Positions 38,300-47,661 of a stretch of DNA of 64,000 nucleotides are shown piece after piece. Source of the DNA: Pseudarthrobacter equi (lineage in GTDB: Bacteria > Actinomycetota > Actinomycetes > Actinomycetales > Micrococcaceae); contig NZ_LT629779.1 of the NCBI RefSeq assembly GCF_900105535.1, positions 2,914,001 to 2,978,000 on the forward strand. Direction: 5' to 3'. Position 1 is the first letter of the stretch, and every line of letters begins with the position of its first letter. The position numbers were made by a program, and so were the translations under genes. A model generated the notes under the pieces. The model made no database searches, was not told the DNA's origin, and was given only the letters and a program-made list of their open reading frames with translations.

Positions 38300-38331
38300 C
38301 GGCGGCCCGGACGCAAAAGTCCGGCCCGCCG
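38300..38331 (+). terminator. Terminator after the phosphoribosyltransferase gene
   Basis: A 13-nt stem with one mismatch (38300-38312 with 38319-38331) closes a 6-nt loop. It lies just past the stop codon and also faces the convergent MFS gene. Confidence 0.65.
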
Positions 38332-38402
38332 TCGCCTTCGTTCCCCCGGGCCCCGCCGTCAAGTTTCCTTGGCCGAAGCGAAGCGGGGCGCGGGATTTGT
38401 GG

Positions 38403-39737
38403 TCAGTGGTGGGCGCTGACGCCCAGCGGGCGGCCCTTGGTTTCCTTGGCCAGCACTACCCCGATGGCCGAGATGACGCACAACACCATGATGTAGATGC
38501 CGATGGACCCGGCCCACTTGGTGCTTTGCAGCAGTGTTTCAGCAATGGTGGCCGCAAACGCGCCGCCCAGGATGGCGCCGAACGCGTAGCCGATCGAGAT
38601 ACCGGAGTACCGGACGTTCGCCGGGAACATTTCGGCGTACATAGCGGACATGGGCCCGTAGGACAGTCCCAGTCCGATGGTGAGGACGAACAGCGCCACA
38701 CCGTAGAGCCAGATGTTCTTCGTGTCGATCAGGGCGAACATGGGAAGCATCCAGGCGAACACGATGGCGTAGCCGGCAAGGAACGTCTTGACCCGGCCGA
38801 TCTTGTCGGAGAGCCAGCCGCCCGCCAGGGTGAAGATCAGCCAGCCGAAGGACGCCAGGGTGGTGGCCAGCAGGATCTGCGGGGTGGGCATCTTGAGGGT
38901 CCTGGTGGCGTAGGAGATGAAGAACGCGATCAGCAGGTAGCCGGCGGCATTATTGCCGATGAAGATCAGGGTGGAGTACAGGACGGGGAGTTTGTGGTTG
39001 CGGATGAGCTCGCCCAGCGGCGCCTTGCTTTCCTTTTTCCGCAATGCCATCTCCTGGAAGACAGGGCTCTCGGCCACGGCGCGGCGGATCAGGTAACCCA
39101 CCACGATCAGGACGATGGACAGCAGGAACGGGACCCGCCAGCCCCAGGCAGCGAAGTCTTCCTTGGACATGCTGCTGTTGAGGAAGAACAGCAGGCCGGT
39201 GGCCAGGATCATGCCGACGGGAACGCCGATCTGCGGGTAGGCACCGAAGAGGCCGCGCTTGTTCAGGGGTGCATGTTCAACGGCCATCAGGGCTGCGCCG
39301 CCCCATTCGCCGCCTGCGGAGAAGCCCTGGATGACGCGCAGGAGGATCAGCAGGATCGGGGCCCAGGCACCGATCTGGGCGTAGGTGGGGAGCATGCCGA
39401 TGAGGGCCGTTGCAGCACCCATCATGACCAGCGTGAACACCAGCATGGCCTTGCGGCCCAGCCTGTCACCCAGGTGCCCGGCAACCACTGCACCGAGCGG
39501 CCGGAAAAGGAAGCTGATGCCGATCAGGGCGAAGGACAGGATCTGCGCCAGTCCGGGGTTTGACTCGTTCAGCGGCGCCAGGAACAGCGGCGACAGCAGC
39601 GTTGCCGTCAGCTGGGCAAAGATGAAGAAGTCGTACCACTCGATGGTGGTGCCGACGAGCGTGCCCGCGAGGACCTTGCGCTCTTCCCTCCGTGTGCTGG
39701 GACCGGAGAGTGTATCCACCTGGGAAGGTGTGGTCAT
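38403..39737 (-). CDS. MFS transporter, metabolite:H+ symporter family
   Basis: A 444-residue 12-helix transporter of the MHS group (ProP, ShiA, KgtP relatives). The diagnostic start TTIEWYDFFIFAQLTA, the loop-2 motif GHLGDRLGRKAML, RVIQGFSAGGEWGGA and the paired motif GGWLSDKIGRVKT are all present. Such proteins carry organic acids, betaine or aromatic acids with protons. ATG 39737 has a GGAG ribosome binding site; a longer frame to 40259 overlaps the divergent regulator gene and is not used. The divergent iclR gene suggests inducible uptake of a carbon source, possibly an aromatic or dicarboxylic acid. Confidence 0.92.
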   Translation of the reverse strand: MTTPSQVDTLSGPSTRREERKVLAGTLVGTTIEWYDFFIFAQLTATLLSPLFLAPLNESNPGLAQILSFALIGISFLFRPLGAVVAGHLGDRLGRKAMLVFTLVMMGAATALIGMLPTYAQIGAWAPILLILLRVIQGFSAGGEWGGAALMAVEHAPLNKRGLFGAYPQIGVPVGMILATGLLFFLNSSMSKEDFAAWGWRVPFLLSIVLIVVGYLIRRAVAESPVFQEMALRKKESKAPLGELIRNHKLPVLYSTLIFIGNNAAGYLLIAFFISYATRTLKMPTPQILLATTLASFGWLIFTLAGGWLSDKIGRVKTFLAGYAIVFAWMLPMFALIDTKNIWLYGVALFVLTIGLGLSYGPMSAMYAEMFPANVRYSGISIGYAFGAILGGAFAATIAETLLQSTKWAGSIGIYIMVLCVISAIGVVLAKETKGRPLGVSAHH

Positions 39738-39944
39738 TGAAACTCCATTGTTTATTGGCGGCATGCACCGCCGGACGCCTTCAGGATTACCGACAGAACG
39801 GTCAGTTGGTAAGTAGAGTACTACGAAAATGTGAGACGCAACACGGTGTGGTCGAATTTTGTGGTGAACGGCGGGATGGCATCTCAGTTCCATATTTGAA
39901 TGGTGAGTTCCCATAAAGGACACACCTACCCCGCTCCGGGCACC

Positions 39945-39950
39945 TACGAT
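39945..39950 (+). promoter_or_regulatory. Leaderless -10 element of the iclR gene
   Basis: TACGAT ends 7 nt before the ATG at 39958. It covers the first bases of the upstream ATG at 39949, which argues for the later start. Confidence 0.45.
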
Positions 39951-39957
39951 GGACTCC

Positions 39958-40689
39958 ATGACCTCCACCGCAGCCGCCCCGGCAGGACCGGCAGCCCAAG
40001 CTTCGCCCTCCCAGACTCTCTCGCGCGGTATTCGCGCCCTTGAGATCCTGGCAGCTGCGCCCGGCCCGCTGACCATCGCCGAACTGGCCGATGCCATGGG
40101 CGTCCACCGGTCCGTGGCGTACCGGATCCTGCGCACACTTGAGGACCACTCACTGCTGGTGCGGGACGACGCCGGAAAAGTACAGCCAGGCCCCGGCCTT
40201 GCCGTCCTGGCACGCGGAGTCTCGCGAAACCTCCAGTCGGCCGCCCTCCCCGAGCTCACCTACCTCGCAAACAGCTTGGACATGACTGCTTTCATCGCGG
40301 TCTGGGACCATCATGACTGCATCACGCTGGTCACCGTCGAGCCGCGGCATTCGGGGGCCACAGTGGCCCAGCACCCCGGCACGAGGCATCCCATCAACGC
40401 CGGGGCACCGGGCATCGCCATCCAGTCAGCGTTCACCGGGGCCGAATGGGACCGGCTGGACACCGGCGTGGCCTACCGGCAGGAGGCCGGCGAGGCCCGC
40501 CGGCTGGGATACTCGGCAAGCCACGACGAGGTCATCGCAGGGGTTTCCTCCCTGGCTGCCCCCATCAAGGTGCCGGGCGGCCGGCCCGCCGCCCTGGCCG
40601 TCGTCTACATCCGTTCCGCCCACGACCCCGAGGCCGTGGGCGCCGCGCTGGCGGGGAGCGCGGCGAGGATCCAGGAACAGTTGGCCTGA
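39958..40689 (+). CDS. IclR family transcriptional regulator
   Basis: A 243-residue regulator. The N-terminal winged helix (TLSRGIRALEILAAAPGPLT, with IAELADAMGVHRSVAYRIL as the HTH) is followed by the ligand-binding IclR domain (ALPELTYLANSLDMTAFIA ... APIKVPGGRPAALAVV). Neither candidate start (ATG 39949 or 39958) has a ribosome binding site; 39958 is chosen because of the leaderless -10. It is divergent from an MHS-family transporter across about 220 nt, the usual arrangement for local control. A weak inverted repeat, CCAT-N6-ATGG at 39890-39903, is a possible operator. Confidence 0.9.
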   Translation: MTSTAAAPAGPAAQASPSQTLSRGIRALEILAAAPGPLTIAELADAMGVHRSVAYRILRTLEDHSLLVRDDAGKVQPGPGLAVLARGVSRNLQSAALPELTYLANSLDMTAFIAVWDHHDCITLVTVEPRHSGATVAQHPGTRHPINAGAPGIAIQSAFTGAEWDRLDTGVAYRQEAGEARRLGYSASHDEVIAGVSSLAAPIKVPGGRPAALAVVYIRSAHDPEAVGAALAGSAARIQEQLA

Positions 40690-40729
40690 CCCGTCCGGCC
40701 GTGCTTCCGCCTCTGGACGCGAAGCCGCA

Positions 40730-42088
40730 TCAGCCGCGGCTGCCGGTTCCGCGCTTTCCAAGCACGACGGCGGCAGCGGCGCCCAGCAGTGCCAACAGCA
40801 TGGACGCTGCGATGGGGACCAGGAACGCAAGGTGATGGCCGCCCGCTTCTGCCAGGTAACCACCGATGGCTGAACCCAGTGCCGTGCCGGCCACGATGCC
40901 GCTGGCCAAGGCGGTCATGACCGTTCCCAGCCGGCCGGCCGGCGCCAGGACGCCGCCTGCCGTAAAGACGGTCACCATGACCGGGCCCACCGGGATCCCC
41001 AGGATCAGCAGCACAGCCACCATGGCGGCCAGCGAATCCGGCAACAGCAGGAGCAGTGACAGGAGCGCCATCAGCCCGGCGGACACAATCCATCGCCGGG
41101 GCAGGGTGAACGTACGCGGCCAGTAGGCCACCGAGAGTGCCGCGGCGGCGGAGCTCAAACCCACGGCCGCGTACAGCAGTCCTGCAATTTCCGGCCCTGC
41201 GATGGGCGCGGAGAACGAGCTGAGGGCTGCCTGCGTCGAGCCGAAGAACGTTCCCATGCAGACCATGGCGGCGACAGGGAGGGCGACGGCGGCCGGCAGC
41301 CTTCCGGCCCGGGCCGCCGGCTTCCCGGTTGCTGCCTTACGCGGGGCGGGCCGCACTGCCCGGTGGGTCGGGTGGGCCGCGAACGCAGGTACCAGGGTTG
41401 CAGTCATGGCGGCGGCCAGGACGAGGGGCAGCCACGGGGCCACGAGGCTGGCCAGGATTCCCACCAGGGCCGGGCCCAGGACGAACGTCACTTCGTCGGC
41501 GGTGCTCTCGTAGGACAGCGCCGTGTCCAGGTCCGCGGCCTGCTGTGACGCCGGGCCATGCGATGCGAGTGCCATCCAGCGCACCCGGGCCAGGGGGCCC
41601 ACCTGCGGGGAACTCGCGCCGGAAATAAGCGCCGCCGCGATGACGGCTCCAAACAGTCCGCCGGAGGTTACAGTCGACGTGGCCGCCAGAATGAGGGCCA
41701 GGACCGCCACGGTGTTGATGATCGCCGCGGTCAGCAGGACGGGCCGCTGCCCCCGCCTGTCGGCGAGCGCACCGAGCACCGGTGCGCCAAGGGCCGAGCC
41801 GATGCCTACAGCCCCGGCAGCCGTGCCGCCCGCGGCGTAGGACCCGCTGACGGACGTGACCATGGTGAGGGTTCCCACCGTCAGCATGGCGAGCGGAAGC
41901 CGGGCAAAAAGGCCAAGGGGAATGAAGCTGCGGCCGGCCAGCAGGGGAAGCCGGGCAAACCGGCCGGTCCTGGCCGGTTGGGGAACGCCCGTGGCCGCTG
42001 TTGGTTGCGACGGGGATCCGGGTTCGGTTGATACCGGGGACGGCGGCGCGGTGGACGGCGACGTGGGAGAAGGGCTGTGTGAAGTCAA
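40730..42088 (-). CDS. MFS transporter
   Basis: A 452-residue membrane protein with a Pro/Ser-rich N-terminal tail of about 45 residues and about 12 hydrophobic helices. The MFS loop motif is seen as LGALADRRGQRPVLL. The central loop is basic (RPAPRKAATGKPAARAGR). The only in-frame start upstream of the helices is TTG at 42088, with a stop six codons before it; a start further inside is possible. Substrate unknown; sequence style resembles drug or metabolite exporters. It follows sbcC by 108 nt on the same strand. Confidence 0.85.
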   Translation of the reverse strand: MTSHSPSPTSPSTAPPSPVSTEPGSPSQPTAATGVPQPARTGRFARLPLLAGRSFIPLGLFARLPLAMLTVGTLTMVTSVSGSYAAGGTAAGAVGIGSALGAPVLGALADRRGQRPVLLTAAIINTVAVLALILAATSTVTSGGLFGAVIAAALISGASSPQVGPLARVRWMALASHGPASQQAADLDTALSYESTADEVTFVLGPALVGILASLVAPWLPLVLAAAMTATLVPAFAAHPTHRAVRPAPRKAATGKPAARAGRLPAAVALPVAAMVCMGTFFGSTQAALSSFSAPIAGPEIAGLLYAAVGLSSAAAALSVAYWPRTFTLPRRWIVSAGLMALLSLLLLLPDSLAAMVAVLLILGIPVGPVMVTVFTAGGVLAPAGRLGTVMTALASGIVAGTALGSAIGGYLAEAGGHHLAFLVPIAASMLLALLGAAAAVVLGKRGTGSRG

Positions 42089-42196
42089 TTCCGGGCTCGT
42101 TCAGATCATGCGCATCGTCCCTCCTCCCGATGCACGCAACCCGGTAACTACACCATTCTACGCCTGCATCCCAACCGCGGCCCGGCCGGCTGCGGG

Positions 42197-45100
42197 TCAA
42201 CCGGCGTCGAGTGCCTCCGAGATCCTCAGCGTGGATCCGGTCCGGCCCTTGAGCACCTGCAGTTGGGTCCCGATCCGCTGCTTCATCTCACCGACGTGGC
42301 TGACGAGCCCCACGACGCGGCCGCCATCACGCAGTCCCTCAAGGGCGTCCATGACCTGCTCCAGTGACTGCTCGTCGAGGCTGCCGAAGCCCTCGTCCAC
42401 GAACAGGGTTTCGATTTCCACTCCCCCGGCTTCCTGCTGCACGACGTCGGCGAGACCCAGCGCCAGCGACAGGGAAGCCATGAAGGACTCACCCCCGGAC
42501 AGGGTGGACGTGTCACGGCGGTGGCCCGTCCATTGGTCCACCACTTCCAGGCCCAGCCCGGATTTGGCCCCGCGTGCCGCTTTGGCGTCGGTGTGCTTCA
42601 GCAGGTACCTGCCGTCACTCATCGCCACCAGCCGCTCGGACGCCGCAATGGCAACCTGTTCCAGGCGGGCTGCGAGGACGTAGCTGTTCAGGCTCATCCG
42701 GTAGGTGTTCTCGCCCCGGCCGGCGGCTGCGTCCGCCAGCCCCGCCAGCATCCGGGCCCGCTCCGCCGGTTCCCTGGCAGAACCTGCCAACGTTGCGTAG
42801 TCCTGGCTAATGGCCGCCAGCGATGCCAGGCACCGTGCGGCCATCCCGGCGGAGAGGTCTGCCTGGCGCGCCAATTCGCGGGACTCGGCAGCTGCGTTTT
42901 CCAGCGCGGCGAGCCTTTCCCCGCTGGGGTCAAACTCTCCGGATTTCTCTTCCGCGGCGCGAACCAGGTCTTCGGCAGCGAACAGCTCCCGCACCCTGGC
43001 TGCCTCATCCTGGCCGGCACGGACCTCGGCCTGGAGTCCGTCCGCCTCCGCGCTGTCGAGGAGTTGGCTGCGTGCTTCCTCGGCCGTCGCGAAGCCGGCC
43101 GACGGCAATGCCAGCTCGAGCTGTTGGCGGGCGTCGTCCGCCTGTGACTGCGCCACTGTCAGCGCGGCCTGAGCTGCCACGGCCTTGTCGAGCACAGCCA
43201 CTGCGCCCTCCAGCGAGCGCAGCCGCCGGGCCAGGCTGGGACGGCCGGCCCGCAGACCGGACAGGGCCTCGTCCAGCGCAGCGGCCTGATCGGACACTTC
43301 TGCCAGCGAGGACTCCGCCTGCACCAGCCCCGCATCGATTCCGGCCTTGGCGGCTGTGGCCTCGGCAATTCCAGCGTCCAGCGCCTCAAGTTTTCCGCGG
43401 ACCACTGAAAGGTCCGCTGCCGCACGCTCCGCCTCTGCAGCTGCAGTACGCGCCTCTTCGGCGGCGGCGAGTGCTTCGTCCTCGGGGGTGTCGCCGCCCT
43501 GCCCGGCAAGAACCGCCACCGACTGCTCAGCGGTGGCCAGTTCGGCGCCAACCCGGGAAAGGGCGTCATCTGCAGCCTCGTAGGCAGCGTGTGCTGCGTC
43601 CTCTGCCTGTGCCAGCCCGGGGCCCTGGCTGCCGCCGGCGGCAGGCGCAGGATGCTCGGCGCTGCCGCACACCGGGCATGGGTCACCGGCGTGCAGCTGG
43701 GCGGCAAGTTCGGCAGCGGCATGGGTGAGCCGCTCCTCCCTCAGGTCCAGCCATTGCTGCTTGGCCTCCAGTTGGCGTTCCCTGGCCGCATCGCAGCGCA
43801 GCTTCACGGCATTGCGCGCCGCCACAGCTGAGGCGTGGCGGCGCACCACGTCCAGGAGCTCTCCTGCTGACGCTGCTTCCTTGCTCCGCAGGGCAGCGGT
43901 TCCGGCCAGCAGCTCCAAGGGCCCCAGCCCGGATTCGAGGCCTGCCCGTTCGTCCAGGAGGGCGGCGGAGCGGGTCCCGAGCTTGGCTCCGGCCGCCTCC
44001 AGCTCTGCCTGTTTCCGGCCAAGGTCGGCGTGACGCTTTCGCAGGGCCTGCAACCTGTCTTCGTCCGGAAGGCGCGCCTCCACCACGGCCAACAGGGAAC
44101 GGAGCCGGCCCAGTTCATCCGCCGCAGACGCCGTGACGGATGCCGGCAGGGAAGCAGCACTGCTCCCGGCCGCAGCGCCGTCAGTGAGTTCCAACGGCGC
44201 CAGTTCGGGGTCGTCGTCAGCGGCAAGACGAAGGAACGTCAGTGCCGACTCCGCGGCCCGGGACGCGCTGGCGACCCTGGCCGCAGCACCGTCAACGTTC
44301 TTCAGCTGACCTTCGAGGACTTCGGCCTTGCGGTGCCGCGCCAGGCGGGCCGCAAGTTCTTCGAGTCGGGGCGCCGCATCCGCCACAGCATTCCGCCGCG
44401 CTTCGGCCGCTTCAAGCCTGCGCCGCCGTTCGCGGCGTCCGGTTTCCTCATCAACAGCCAGCGTCCGCACTGCGGCCGCCGTTTCGGCCTCCGCCGCGGA
44501 CCCGCGAAGTACCTCCAGGCGTTGCGCGACCGCTCCCTGCAGCCACTCCAGCCGTTCGGAGGCGTTGTCCGCCGCAGGGGCGCCGTCCTCGGCCAATTCC
44601 AGGGAGGCGGCCTCGGATTCGGCACGCGCAGTGAGCAGTTCCAGTTGTCCCGAAAGTGCAGCGACGCTTTCCCGGGCCGCCAGCGCCTCCCGGGAGAGCT
44701 CCTGCTCCAGGGCTTCGAAGCGCTGGGTGCCGAAGAGCTTCTGCAGCAGCTCGAGCCGGTCAGCAGCCTTCGACCTGAGGAAGGCCGCAAAGTCCCCCTG
44801 CGGGAGCATCACCACGCGGGTGAACTGATCGCGGTCCATCCCCAGCAGCGCAGTGATCTCCGCGCCGGCCTCGTCATTGCGGGCGGACTTTTCCACCCAG
44901 GCGCCGTCAGCACGCTCCCGCAGGAGCGTCTTTGCCTGCTGCGTGGTGAATCCGTTCCTGCCCCGCGTGCTCGGTTTGTCCCAGGCGGGTGAACGGGTGA
45001 CTTCGAAGCGCCGGCCCTGCGCCGAAAATTCCAGGGTCACGGCAGGTTCCTGGGACGGCTCTGCATGGTCGCTCCGGAGGCGTTTGCCGTCCTGCCGTGC

Positions 45101-45274
45101 ACCCGGGACGGAGCCGTACAGGGCGAAGCAGATGGCGTCCAGGACGCTGGTTTTTCCTGCACCCGTTGGCCCGTTGAGGAGGAACAGGCCGTGCCCGCTG
45201 AGCCGGTCAAAATCAACGTCCTCGGTGCCCGCGAAGGGGCCGAAACCAGAGATGCGGAGGTGGTGGATCCTCAC
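42197..45274 (-). CDS. sbcC: Exonuclease SbcCD, ATPase subunit
   Basis: SMC-like ATPase that with SbcD cuts DNA hairpins and processes double-strand breaks. The 1,025 residues show Walker A NGPTGAGKTSVLDAI at the N-terminus, long Ala/Glu/Leu-rich coiled coils, and the zinc hook CPVC at residues 533-536 (DPCPVCGSAEHP). The C-terminal half-site has LSGGESFMASLSLALGLADV and TLFVDEGFGSLDE. The start is GTG 45274 forming a GTGA overlap with the sbcD stop; the longer frame to 45379 lies within sbcD. Order sbcD-sbcC is the common one. Confidence 0.96.
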   Translation of the reverse strand: MRIHHLRISGFGPFAGTEDVDFDRLSGHGLFLLNGPTGAGKTSVLDAICFALYGSVPGARQDGKRLRSDHAEPSQEPAVTLEFSAQGRRFEVTRSPAWDKPSTRGRNGFTTQQAKTLLRERADGAWVEKSARNDEAGAEITALLGMDRDQFTRVVMLPQGDFAAFLRSKAADRLELLQKLFGTQRFEALEQELSREALAARESVAALSGQLELLTARAESEAASLELAEDGAPAADNASERLEWLQGAVAQRLEVLRGSAAEAETAAAVRTLAVDEETGRRERRRRLEAAEARRNAVADAAPRLEELAARLARHRKAEVLEGQLKNVDGAAARVASASRAAESALTFLRLAADDDPELAPLELTDGAAAGSSAASLPASVTASAADELGRLRSLLAVVEARLPDEDRLQALRKRHADLGRKQAELEAAGAKLGTRSAALLDERAGLESGLGPLELLAGTAALRSKEAASAGELLDVVRRHASAVAARNAVKLRCDAARERQLEAKQQWLDLREERLTHAAAELAAQLHAGDPCPVCGSAEHPAPAAGGSQGPGLAQAEDAAHAAYEAADDALSRVGAELATAEQSVAVLAGQGGDTPEDEALAAAEEARTAAAEAERAAADLSVVRGKLEALDAGIAEATAAKAGIDAGLVQAESSLAEVSDQAAALDEALSGLRAGRPSLARRLRSLEGAVAVLDKAVAAQAALTVAQSQADDARQQLELALPSAGFATAEEARSQLLDSAEADGLQAEVRAGQDEAARVRELFAAEDLVRAAEEKSGEFDPSGERLAALENAAAESRELARQADLSAGMAARCLASLAAISQDYATLAGSAREPAERARMLAGLADAAAGRGENTYRMSLNSYVLAARLEQVAIAASERLVAMSDGRYLLKHTDAKAARGAKSGLGLEVVDQWTGHRRDTSTLSGGESFMASLSLALGLADVVQQEAGGVEIETLFVDEGFGSLDEQSLEQVMDALEGLRDGGRVVGLVSHVGEMKQRIGTQLQVLKGRTGSTLRISEALDAG

Positions 45275-46449
45275 AGTGCCGCCTCCTGGAGCCGGACGTT
45301 CTCCAGCGCGGCCGCGAGCGCTGCCTTCTCGGCGTCGTCCGGTGTTCGGCCGCGGACGTGGTCGAGGAACCCGCAGCACACTGCGAGGTCGTCCGGGGCT
45401 TCGGCGAGCCTGCTGCTGTAGCTGGTGGAGAGCGCCGGTGCGGCGCCCTGGGGGTCGAAGCCCAGCACCAGGGTGTCGGGGAACCTTGCGCGGAGCCGCT
45501 CCATGGCGCGTGCCGGCCGCTGGTCATCCGTCAGCGTGACCTGGCAGTAGGCAGTTTCGGCCCATGCATGGTCCGGTGACTCCAGGAGTTCCGCCAAGGG
45601 ACCCCGCAGGACCGCCAGGCGGCGCGGGGCGTCCCACAGCACTTCCTCCACAGACGTGACGCCGTCCGGCCCGAGGTCCACCAGCCAGGCGCCCTTGCTG
45701 TGGTTGGCCTCGGAAAAGGAATAGGCCAGGGGTGAGCCTGAGTACCGGACCTGCGGGGAAAGGGACTGGCGTCCGTGCAGGTGGCCCAGCGCGGTGTAGC
45801 TGAAGCCGTCGAACAGGTCCAGCGGGACTGCTCCCACCCCGCCGATGCTGAGTTCACGTTCGCTGTCCGAGCTGATGCCGCCGCTGGCAAAGGTGTGGGC
45901 CAGGACCACTGAATGGACCGCAGCGGAGCCGGCGCGCCGCGCGATGTCCTCCCGGATGAGGGTGGTGGCCGCGCGGGTGACGTCGAAATGGCTGGCCGCC
46001 TCCACACCCAGCTGCTCGGCCACGAGCCGCGGCTCCAGCCATGGGATGCCGTAGATGGCGGCAACGGCATCCCCGCCGGCCGCATCCGGACCCAGCGGCA
46101 GAAGCAGCGGCTTGTCCAGGTCTTCCACTCGTGTCCGCAGGTGCACTCCCCCGCGTTCGAGCAGCCGGGCCGCAAAGCCCAGACGGATGGCGGAGTCATG
46201 GTTGCCACTGGTGAGGACCACCTTTGCCCCGGCGTCCGTGATCCCCACGAGGGCCTCATCCAGCAGGCGCACCACGTCGACGCCCGGCAGGGCGCGGTCG
46301 TAGACGTCCCCCGCGATCAGGACAACATCAACCCCGTGATCCGATACCGCCGCCACGAGCTGGCTGACGAACGCACGCTGGGCATCAAGCATGCCCACGC
46401 CGTGGAAAGACCGGCCAAGGTGCCAGTCCGATGTATGAAGTAACCGCAT
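45271..46449 (-). CDS. sbcD: Exonuclease SbcCD, nuclease subunit
   Basis: Mre11-type metallophosphoesterase nuclease of 392 residues. Metal-binding motifs are in order: SDWHLGRSFHG, AGDVYDRA, SGNHDSAIRLG, LAHTF and LGHLHG. The start ATG 46449 has only a GAAAG close upstream, while TAGCTT ends 6 nt before it, so the operon is probably transcribed as a leaderless mRNA. The stop overlaps the sbcC start by 4 nt (GTGA). The protein acts with SbcC at the chromosome during recombination repair. Confidence 0.96.
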   Translation of the reverse strand: MRLLHTSDWHLGRSFHGVGMLDAQRAFVSQLVAAVSDHGVDVVLIAGDVYDRALPGVDVVRLLDEALVGITDAGAKVVLTSGNHDSAIRLGFAARLLERGGVHLRTRVEDLDKPLLLPLGPDAAGGDAVAAIYGIPWLEPRLVAEQLGVEAASHFDVTRAATTLIREDIARRAGSAAVHSVVLAHTFASGGISSDSERELSIGGVGAVPLDLFDGFSYTALGHLHGRQSLSPQVRYSGSPLAYSFSEANHSKGAWLVDLGPDGVTSVEEVLWDAPRRLAVLRGPLAELLESPDHAWAETAYCQVTLTDDQRPARAMERLRARFPDTLVLGFDPQGAAPALSTSYSSRLAEAPDDLAVCCGFLDHVRGRTPDDAEKAALAAALENVRLQEAAL

Positions 46450-46455
46450 CTTTCT

Positions 46456-46461
46456 AAGCTA
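46456..46461 (-). promoter_or_regulatory. Leaderless -10 element of sbcDC
   Basis: TAGCTT on the minus strand, 6 nt before the sbcD ATG. Confidence 0.45.
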
Positions 46462-46528
46462 TCGGCTGCCACTGACAGTTTGCGCCAGCGCCGCAACCCG
46501 TCAGTGGCATCCCACAGTAAAAGGGCCC

Positions 46529-47485
46529 TCAGCCCCGCTTGCCGTCGAAGAACTCCTGGGCCTCGCTGGGGGCGCCGCCGGTGGACCCGACCGCACGATC
46601 CGGCTGCGCTGCGCTGCGGGCTCCCCCGGCGGAGCCGGCTGTGGCGTCCGCGCCGGCCCCCGCAGCAACCGCAGGGTGCCCGTCCAGGGAGGCATCGTCG
46701 TCGGACGTGTCCCCGGTGACGGGCGCGGGCGCCGGCGTGGCGCGGAAGATGCGGAACAGCAGGCCCGCGATGGCCGCACCGGCGAGGGGCGCCAGCAGGA
46801 ATACCCAGAGCTGTTCAACGGCCCAGCCTGAGCTGAAGACGGCGGACGCCAGCGCCCGGGCGGGGTTGTAAGGCAGGTTTCCCACGGCCTGTCCCAGCTG
46901 TAGGAGGGCGGCGAAGGTCAGGCCCACGGCAAAGGGCGCGACGACGGCGCCGGCCCTTTCGCGGGCGGCGGCACCAAGGAAGACGGCCACCACGATGGCT
47001 GCGCCCAGCACTTCGAGGAGGAGCACGGCAGCCACGGGCGCCTGGATAATCGAGTGCTCACCGAAGCCTGCGGTGACGGTATCGAAGGCGGTGCGGCTGT
47101 CCGCGATGCCCGGCAGGGTGCGCAGTACCGCGAACAGCACCAGGGCCCCCACCACGGCGCCGGCCAGCTGGGCAACGGCGTAGGCGGCTGCCGCGCCGGC
47201 ACGCATGCGCCCGGCGAGAAGGTGGCCCAGGGTAATCGCCGGGTTGAAGTGCCCGCCGGACACGTGCCCCACCGCGAGCATCGCCGCAGTCACCGCAAGG
47301 CCGGCCGCCAGGGCTGCGGGAAGGGGGCTGGACTGCGGGATGCTGAACAGCGGTACCCCAAGGCCGGCGACGGCGATGAAGAGGCTGCCGAACGCTTCGG
47401 CGCCAAGCCTGGGCAGCAGGCCCGGACGGACGGCGTCGGAGGTGCCGGGAAGGGCATCGTGTCGGTCAGGAACGGTAGTGCTCAT
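46529..47485 (-). CDS. Aquaporin (MIP family)
   Basis: A membrane channel of 318 residues. Both pore motifs are intact: HFNPAITLG in the first half and PYNPARALA in the second, with six predicted helices. VSGGHFNPAITLG resembles water channels (AqpZ-like) more than glycerol facilitators. The C-terminal 70 residues are an unusual Ala/Gly/Asp-rich cytoplasmic tail. The start ATG 47485 follows AAAGG; the longer frame to 47728 runs into the divergent gene and is not used. It is divergent from an ADP-ribosylglycohydrolase gene. Confidence 0.9.
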   Translation of the reverse strand: MSTTVPDRHDALPGTSDAVRPGLLPRLGAEAFGSLFIAVAGLGVPLFSIPQSSPLPAALAAGLAVTAAMLAVGHVSGGHFNPAITLGHLLAGRMRAGAAAAYAVAQLAGAVVGALVLFAVLRTLPGIADSRTAFDTVTAGFGEHSIIQAPVAAVLLLEVLGAAIVVAVFLGAAARERAGAVVAPFAVGLTFAALLQLGQAVGNLPYNPARALASAVFSSGWAVEQLWVFLLAPLAGAAIAGLLFRIFRATPAPAPVTGDTSDDDASLDGHPAVAAGAGADATAGSAGGARSAAQPDRAVGSTGGAPSEAQEFFDGKRG

Positions 47486-47649
47486 GATGGGACCTTTGGG
47501 TAGGGGCCAGGGGTGCTGCCGCCGGGCAACCCCAGTATTGTTCCAGCCCCGGCTGGGCGTTGGCTGGACACCGGCCGGACGCCGGCACCGTCGCCGATCC
47601 AGCGGCGCAGTCCAGCGCCGCTGCTTTCCGGCCCACTGCACGCCCACGG

Positions 47650-47655
47650 TAGATT
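47650..47655 (+). promoter_or_regulatory. Leaderless -10 element of the ADP-ribosylglycohydrolase gene
   Basis: TAGATT ends 6 nt before the ATG at 47662. Confidence 0.5.
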
Positions 47656-47661
47656 TGCAGC

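Noticed and set aside
39890..39903. CCAT-N6-ATGG inverted repeat as the IclR operator
   Set aside because: Short, low information and easily found by chance; mentioned in the gene entry only as a possibility.
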